A stretch of DNA of 64,000 nt, taken from positions 62,001 through 126,000 of the forward strand of contig NZ_JAAEDH010000013.1 of assembly GCF_018128965.1 (NCBI RefSeq), given 5' to 3'. Positions 59,514-64,000 of this stretch are shown piece by piece. Position 1 is the stretch's first letter. Each line of letters opens with the position of its first letter. The notes below the pieces were generated by a model, which made no database searches, was not told the origin of the DNA, and worked only from the letters and a program-made list of their open reading frames with translations. Origin of the DNA: Plastoroseomonas arctica. Lineage in GTDB: Bacteria; Pseudomonadota; Alphaproteobacteria; Acetobacterales; Acetobacteraceae. The position numbers were made by a program, and so were the translations under genes.

Positions 59514-60170
59514 TCATTGCATCGCGGCGATGCCGGCCAGCACCTCGGCCACCGGCAGCACATCCGCGTACTTCACCTTCATGTCGTAGAGGTTGGCGAA
59601 ATGCGGGCCCTCATGCCGGTCGGCCACCGCCTCCTCCGGCACGATCATGCGGAAGCCGCAGGACAGGCCTTCCACCACCGTGGCGCGCACGCAGCCGGAG
59701 GTGGAGCCGCCGGTCACCACCACCGTATCCACCCCGTGGTAGGTGAGCAGCGATCGCAGATGCGTCTCGAAGAAGGCCGAGGCCATGCGCTTCTTGATCA
59801 CCGTGTCGGCCCGATGGATCTCGAGGCGCGGATCGAACGCCGCGCGCGGTGACCCGTCGCGGATGTTCTGCAAGCTGTCCGGCGTGTCCGTCCGCGTGCC
59901 CCAGACGCCGCAATCCGCGCCACCCTCAGCATAGGCGACATAGGTCCACACCACGGGAAACCCCTTCGCGCGGCACGCGGTGGCCAACGCATTCATGTGC
60001 GCGCATTGCTGCGGATCGGTCTCGTAGGCCGTCGCAGGGAACTGGGCAGGATCGGTGTAGGCGCATTGCGGATCGACGTTGACGAGTGCCGCGCGCTGGC
60101 CGAAGCCGAAGCGCTTGCGCGGCTCCAGCGCCAGGTAGAGCTGGCGGGCGGACATGTCGGACAGGATCAC
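59514..60170 (-). CDS. Cysteine hydrolase (isochorismatase / N-carbamoylsarcosine amidase-like)
   Basis: A 218-residue hydrolase. The catalytic triad is visible as Asp in AALVNVDPQCAYTDP, Lys in ADTVIKKRMASAFFETHL, and Cys in VVTGGSTSGCVRATVVEGL. Such enzymes hydrolyse N-carbamoyl amines, nicotinamide or isochorismate. The GTG 60170 start has GGAG 6 nt upstream; ATG 60155 is an alternative. It is the last gene of the minus-strand importer operon, 15 nt after the binding protein, so it may release ammonia from the imported compound. Confidence 0.87.
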   Translation of the reverse strand: MILSDMSARQLYLALEPRKRFGFGQRAALVNVDPQCAYTDPAQFPATAYETDPQQCAHMNALATACRAKGFPVVWTYVAYAEGGADCGVWGTRTDTPDSLQNIRDGSPRAAFDPRLEIHRADTVIKKRMASAFFETHLRSLLTYHGVDTVVVTGGSTSGCVRATVVEGLSCGFRMIVPEEAVADRHEGPHFANLYDMKVKYADVLPVAEVLAGIAAMQ

Positions 60171-60185
60171 GGCGTGCTCCGGGTT

Positions 60186-61328
60186 TCAGGCGGCGAGGAA
60201 CTCGTTCCACTTTTCGGTATAGTATTCGAGGTTCGCCGGGCGCGTGTTCCACACGTAGATCTTCGACGCGCGGTCGGTCAGCGACCCGCCATCGCGCCCT
60301 TCCCCACCATAGACGGAGCGCTGGAGCTCCGGGCTGAGGAACTCGCCGTAATTGTCGAAGGTGGAGAAATACCCGATCTCGGATTGGCGCGCGCCGGGGA
60401 AGCCGCTGGCCCAGAAGTTCAGCCATTCATAGGCGGAATCGAGGTCGCGGCAGTTCTCGGAAATGCCGTAGCCGTTGCACCAGGCGCGATAGCCTTCCTT
60501 CGCCACCGCATAGCGCATCGGCACGCCGCGCGAGGCGACCTCCACCACCACCGGCCACCAGGCATCGGCGATCCAGACTTCCTCCGACGCCATCAGGTTG
60601 ACCAGCTCGCCATAGGCCCGCCAGAGCGCGCGGAAATGGCCCTCGCGCTTCTTCTCCTTCAGGAACGCCACCACGGTATCGACCTCGGAATTGGTGAGGC
60701 CCGTGGGGTTCGTCGTCGCCGGCAGCAGGCCGATTGCCTGCATCCCGAGGGCCGCATCCAGCATCCCCAGCCAGTCGATCCCGTAGAGCGCGACCTTGCC
60801 GCGCCAGCGCGGATTGAACAGCTCGCCCCAGGAGACAGTGTTGTTCTCGGCGGGGATATGGCGGGCGTTGTAGCCGATGGAATCCATCTGGAAGAAGGCG
60901 GGCATCAGCTTCGCCTTCGTCCGCCCCGCATCCGAATACATCATCCGCCCCGGATTGGCGCCGAGACCCAGCGGCGCCTCGGCATTGATGCGCCCTTCGC
61001 GCAGCACCGGATGCAGGCGGTTCCAGTTCGGGATGCGCGAAATGTCGATGTCCTTCAGCAGGCCCTCGCTTGCCCCATAGGCTGCGAAGGGCGCGTCCGT
61101 CGTCACCACGTCGACCTGCGCGGTGCGGATGCGGTCCATGCGCGCCTGCGTCGAGGGGTTCACCCAGGGGCGCGGCGTGATGGAGGTGCGGCGCTGGAAC
61201 TCGCGCAGGATCGGGTCGCGCATGTCGTAGCTGGCACCCGCGAGGGAGAGGGTGCGCGCCTGCGCCATCGTCGCGGGCGGGATCATCAGGGCGGGTGCGG
61301 CCAACATGGCCCGGCGAGAGATCGTCAT
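60186..61328 (-). CDS. Polyamine-type ABC substrate-binding protein (second system)
   Basis: A 380-residue periplasmic protein with a twin-Arg type leader (MTISRRAMLAAPALMIPPAT, cleavage near MAQA). LSLAGASYDMRDPILREFQR, VTTDAPFAAYGASEGLLKDI, KLMPAFFQMDSIGYNARHIP, NTVSWGELFNPRWRGKVALY and EEVWIADAWWPVVVEVASRG fit the spermidine/putrescine-type binding proteins. It differs in sequence from the one at 55616, so the two systems probably have distinct ligands. It follows the PotC-like gene after 22 nt. Confidence 0.9.
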   Translation of the reverse strand: MTISRRAMLAAPALMIPPATMAQARTLSLAGASYDMRDPILREFQRRTSITPRPWVNPSTQARMDRIRTAQVDVVTTDAPFAAYGASEGLLKDIDISRIPNWNRLHPVLREGRINAEAPLGLGANPGRMMYSDAGRTKAKLMPAFFQMDSIGYNARHIPAENNTVSWGELFNPRWRGKVALYGIDWLGMLDAALGMQAIGLLPATTNPTGLTNSEVDTVVAFLKEKKREGHFRALWRAYGELVNLMASEEVWIADAWWPVVVEVASRGVPMRYAVAKEGYRAWCNGYGISENCRDLDSAYEWLNFWASGFPGARQSEIGYFSTFDNYGEFLSPELQRSVYGGEGRDGGSLTDRASKIYVWNTRPANLEYYTEKWNEFLAA

Positions 61329-61350
61329 GCGGTGCTCCTCGGTGAAGGGT

Positions 61351-62172
61351 TCAACCCCGCCGCATCGAGCGGCGGATCAGGGCAAGGCTGCCAATGCAGG
61401 CGAGGATCGCGAAGAACGACGTCACCGTCGTCGCGGTGCCGATGGCGTAGAGCTCCGGCGTCAGCTGCCGGTCCATCTGCGCGAGCACCGCCAGCGGCAG
61501 CGTCTGGTCGGCGCCGGTGGTGAACATGCTGCGCGCGAACTCGTCGTAGGACAGTGAAAATCCGAACAGCGCCGCCCCAATGATGCCCGGCAGCACGATT
61601 GGGAAGGTGATGCGCTGGAATGCGACCCAACGCGTAGCGCCCAGCGTAAGAGCCGCCTCCTCGATCCGCGCATCGAAGCGGTTGAAGATGGCGAGCATCG
61701 CCATGAAGCCGAAGGGCAGCGTCCAGCTCACATGAACAAGGAAGGCGGTGCCGTTCCAGGACGGCTCGACGCCCAGCATCCGCGCCATCAGCGCGACGCC
61801 GAAGCCCACCAGCAGCCCCGGCGCCATGATGCCCAGCAGCAACAGGTAGAAGAACGCATTGTGCCCGCGGAACTTGCCGCGCATCGCCTGCGCCGCCGTC
61901 ACAGCCAGAACCGTCGTCACCGCCGAGCACGCGAGCGCGAGCACAAAACTGCGCCACAGCGGCGGCTTGAAGTCGTTCATGATCGAGGCGTCCCACAGCT
62001 CCCGATACCAATGCAGCGAGACGCCGTTCATCGGGAACGTTGTCCCGCCCGTGGGGCCGGAGAAGGACAGCAGCGACAAGGTCGCAATGGGCATCCACTG
62101 ATACAGCAGAAAGCCCACCGTCAGCGTCCCCAGCGCCCACCCCGTCAGCCGCGAGCGCATGCGCCAATCCAT
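61351..62172 (-). CDS. Polyamine-type ABC permease (PotC-like, second system)
   Basis: A 273-residue permease: LTGWALGTLTVGFLLYQWMP, IATLSLLSFSGPTGGTTFPM, LLLLGIMAPGLLVGFGVALM and the EAA loop RIEEAALTLGATRWVAFQRI, then FPIVLPGII. ATG 62172 was chosen because the family starts at about this point before the first membrane segment; the PotB-like stop is 5 nt upstream. Part of a five-gene operon running to the right edge. Confidence 0.92.
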   Translation of the reverse strand: MDWRMRSRLTGWALGTLTVGFLLYQWMPIATLSLLSFSGPTGGTTFPMNGVSLHWYRELWDASIMNDFKPPLWRSFVLALACSAVTTVLAVTAAQAMRGKFRGHNAFFYLLLLGIMAPGLLVGFGVALMARMLGVEPSWNGTAFLVHVSWTLPFGFMAMLAIFNRFDARIEEAALTLGATRWVAFQRITFPIVLPGIIGAALFGFSLSYDEFARSMFTTGADQTLPLAVLAQMDRQLTPELYAIGTATTVTSFFAILACIGSLALIRRSMRRG

Positions 62173-62177
62173 GGCGT

Positions 62178-63041
62178 TCAGGCCCCCAGCTTTCGGATGT
62201 CGACGACGCGCATCGCCGCGACGACACCGATCAGCATGCATGCCATCAGGATCACGGACACGACGGCGGCCGCCCGGATCTGCGCACCCTCATAGAAATT
62301 CAGGATGAGGTTCGCGAGCAGCGCGATCTTGTTTCCGCCGATGGTGGCCACGGTGGCGAAATCCGCCATCACGTTGAGGAAGACCAGCACCTGGCCGATC
62401 ACCACGCCGGGCAGCGTCAGCGGGAAGATGATGCGCCAGAACACCACGCCCGGCGGCGCCTTCAGCGTCATCGCCGCCTCGCGCAGGGCGGGCGGGATCT
62501 GCGCCAGCATGTACACCACCGGCCCGCTCGCCATCAGCGTGTAGAGCGAGACCTGCGCCATGGAGATGCCCGTGCGCGAGTAGAGGAACACCTCCACCGG
62601 CCGGTCGATCAGCCCCAGGCCCATCAGCGCGTTGTTGATCACCCCATTGGTGCCGAGGAACGGCACCCAAGCGATCGCGCGGATCAGCGCGGAGGTCCAG
62701 AACGGGATGATGAAGGCCAGGAACAGCGCGGTGCGCAGCTTCGCGTTGCGCACCTTCACCACCAGGAAATACGCGATGCAGTAGCCGAGCACGCCGCAGA
62801 TCGCCATCAGCGTCGCGGTATGGATCAGCGTCTGCACGATCAGGTTCATGTAGGTCTGGTTGCCGAAGAACCGCGTGTAATTGTCCAGCACCAGCGGCGA
62901 GGCGGCGGAGAACTGCCTGCCCCCCCAGAACGACACCCACAGGATCAGCAGCGCCGGCACCACCACCGCACACAGCATCCACAACGCCGCCGGCACCGCG
63001 AGCCAATAGGCGGCCGGCGAGCGGATGCGGATGGTGCTCAT
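62178..63041 (-). CDS. Polyamine-type ABC permease (PotB-like, second system)
   Basis: A 287-residue permease: YWLAVPAALWMLCAVVVPAL, LILWVSFWGGRQFSAASPLV, IPFWTSALIRAIAWVPFLGT, GINNALMGLGLI-like INNALMGLGLIDRPVEVFLY, and the EAA loop ALREAAMTLKAPPGVVFWRI. ATG 63041 overlaps the stop of the ATPase gene as ATGA. It forms the membrane channel with the PotC-like protein that follows. Confidence 0.92.
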   Translation of the reverse strand: MSTIRIRSPAAYWLAVPAALWMLCAVVVPALLILWVSFWGGRQFSAASPLVLDNYTRFFGNQTYMNLIVQTLIHTATLMAICGVLGYCIAYFLVVKVRNAKLRTALFLAFIIPFWTSALIRAIAWVPFLGTNGVINNALMGLGLIDRPVEVFLYSRTGISMAQVSLYTLMASGPVVYMLAQIPPALREAAMTLKAPPGVVFWRIIFPLTLPGVVIGQVLVFLNVMADFATVATIGGNKIALLANLILNFYEGAQIRAAAVVSVILMACMLIGVVAAMRVVDIRKLGA

Positions 63042-64000
63042 GCGGGCGCGCCCTCATGCAGCATGCCGTCCTCGGTGCGCCAGCCGAGCACGGCTTCCTC
63101 GCCCACGCGCAGATAGGCGGGCTCGGCGCCGAACTGGTCGAGTTTTATGACCTCCCCATCCGGCCGCGCGAGGATATAGCGCCGCACCGAGCCGAAATAC
63201 TCCACCGTCTGGCAAGTGAGCGTCATGCGGTTGTGCCAAGCCGCCTCTGGCGTCGGCCGCAGCCGTTCCGCCCGCACCGAGAAGGACGCGGCACTGCCGA
63301 GGGTCGGCACCGCGCCCAGCAGCGGAACCTCGAATTCGCCCAGCGCCGTGCGCACCAGCGCCTGGTCGCGCACCATCCCGGCAATGGTGCCGCGGAACAC
63401 GTTGTTGCCTTGCACGAACCCCGCGACGAAGGGCGTGCGCGGGCGCTGCAGGATATCCTCCGGGCTGCCCTGCTGCTCGATCTTCGCGTGGTTCATCACC
63501 ACCACGTGGTCGCCGAGCGAAAACGCCTCGTTCTGGTCATGCGTGACCCAGATGAAGGAGATGCCCGTCCGCCGCTGCAGCGCCTTGAGTTCGATCATCA
63601 CCGTCTCGCGCAGCGAATAGTCCAGCGCGCCGATCGGCTCATCGAGCAGCAGCAGCCGCGGCTCGGTGATCATCGCGCGCGCGAGGGCGACGCGCTGCTT
63701 CTGCCCGCCCGAGAGGGATGCCGGCTTGCGGTCGGCGAAGGGGGTGATCTCGAAGGCCTTGAGAACCTCCGCCACGCGCCGCGCGACCTCCGCCTTCGGG
63801 CGCTTGAGCATCTCCAGGCCGAAGCCGACCTGCTTGGCCACACTCATGTGCGGGAACAGCGCGAAATCCTGGAACATCATCGCGATGTCGCGCTGCCAGG
63901 GCGCGTCGCGCGTGACCTCGCGCCCGCCGATCAGGATGTCGCCGTCATCGGGCTCCTCGAGGCCGGCGATGCAGCGCAGCGTGGTGGTCTTCCCGCACCC
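63038..64000 (-). CDS. Polyamine-type ABC ATPase (PotA-like, second system), 5' end outside window
   Basis: 321 codons are visible; the start lies beyond the right edge, just before the Walker A Lys region (the first readable residues are GCGKTTTLRCIAGLEEPDDG). IAMMFQDFALFPHMSVAKQV, signature LSGGQKQRVALARAM, Walker B LLLLDEPIGALDYSLRE and VTHDQNEAFSLGDHVVVMNH are normal. A C-terminal TOBE-like domain follows (VRAERLRPTPEAAWHNRMTL). It is the first known gene of the operon with the PotB-, PotC-like permeases, binding protein and cysteine hydrolase. Confidence 0.93.
   Translation of the reverse strand, partial: GCGKTTTLRCIAGLEEPDDGDILIGGREVTRDAPWQRDIAMMFQDFALFPHMSVAKQVGFGLEMLKRPKAEVARRVAEVLKAFEITPFADRKPASLSGGQKQRVALARAMITEPRLLLLDEPIGALDYSLRETVMIELKALQRRTGISFIWVTHDQNEAFSLGDHVVVMNHAKIEQQGSPEDILQRPRTPFVAGFVQGNNVFRGTIAGMVRDQALVRTALGEFEVPLLGAVPTLGSAASFSVRAERLRPTPEAAWHNRMTLTCQTVEYFGSVRRYILARPDGEVIKLDQFGAEPAYLRVGEEAVLGWRTEDGMLHEGAPA

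Noticed and set aside
1-64000. tRNA, rRNA, CRISPR array, phage or insertion-sequence genes
   Set aside because: None was recognised on either strand: no tandem spaced repeats, no transposase or integrase motifs, and no cloverleaf-like gene was noticed by eye; a covariance search would be the decisive test.

Overview
The window is GC-rich (roughly 70%) chromosomal DNA from an alphaproteobacterium. The best guess, made from gene content without any database search, is an Acetobacteraceae member close to Roseomonas. The signs are the bolA / J-domain / cobS / cobT order of alphaproteobacteria, TctC (Bug) binding proteins, NtaA/DmoA-type flavin monooxygenases, a DUF6481-like coiled-coil protein and many solute importers. 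No rRNA, tRNA, CRISPR array, prophage or recognisable transposase was seen. Coding density is very high and no stretch above 300 bases lacks a gene.

Layout. (1) 1-10092, minus strand: two NtaA/DmoA monooxygenases, a complete Dpp/Opp importer with a fused DppD-DppF ATPase, an M20 peptidase, and the start of another family-5 binding protein at the left edge. (2) 10179-15384, plus: a second complete Opp/Dpp operon in five genes. (3) 15484-20014: Asp/Glu racemase-like protein, small secreted proteins, NUDIX hydrolase, FkbM methyltransferase, TPR protein and BolA. (4) 20100-24372, plus: J-domain protein, CobS, a GST and CobT (cobalt insertion in aerobic B12 synthesis), followed by a composite inverted-repeat element and a phytase-like gene that seems to have lost its normal 5' end. 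(5) 25597-32801: D-malate/tartrate dehydrogenase, methylglyoxal synthase, PuuE allantoinase plus ureidoglycolate lyase, an oxidoreductase, an HpxZ-amidase pair and a DUF1223 protein. (6) 32878-38092: TetR regulator, LplT-PlsC-Aas fusion and CoA-transferase, translationally coupled behind a palindromic operator. (7) 38105-43470: an SDR lacking the usual active site, a coiled-coil protein, an FAD protein, and an acyl-CoA-dehydrogenase-fold enzyme / VOC / Bug operon. (8) 43674-48914: a Liv-type importer with a LivM-LivG fusion and a coupled family-3 binding domain without signal peptide. (9) 49017-50170: a CbpA/CbpM-like chaperone pair. (10) 50174-55519, minus: PuuB-like oxidase, molybdopterin hydroxylase subunit, VOC and a third NtaA/DmoA enzyme, divergent from (11) a polyamine-type importer at 55616-59513. 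(12) 59514 to the right edge, minus: a second polyamine-type importer with a cysteine hydrolase.

Most of the window imports small organic or nitrogenous solutes (peptides, amino acids, polyamines, carboxylates, ureides) and oxidises or hydrolyses them. Operons are tightly coupled by ATGA, GTGA or TGATG overlaps. Convergent gene pairs are equally tight: at three junctions both genes stop within one shared CTAG. The most unusual items are the 24.4-24.7 kb inverted-repeat element and its effect on the next gene, degenerate ABC signature motifs in two importers, the SDR without Tyr/Lys, the signal-less binding protein in the Liv operon, and the amine-oxidase / Mo-hydroxylase / flavin-monooxygenase cluster facing a polyamine-type transporter.
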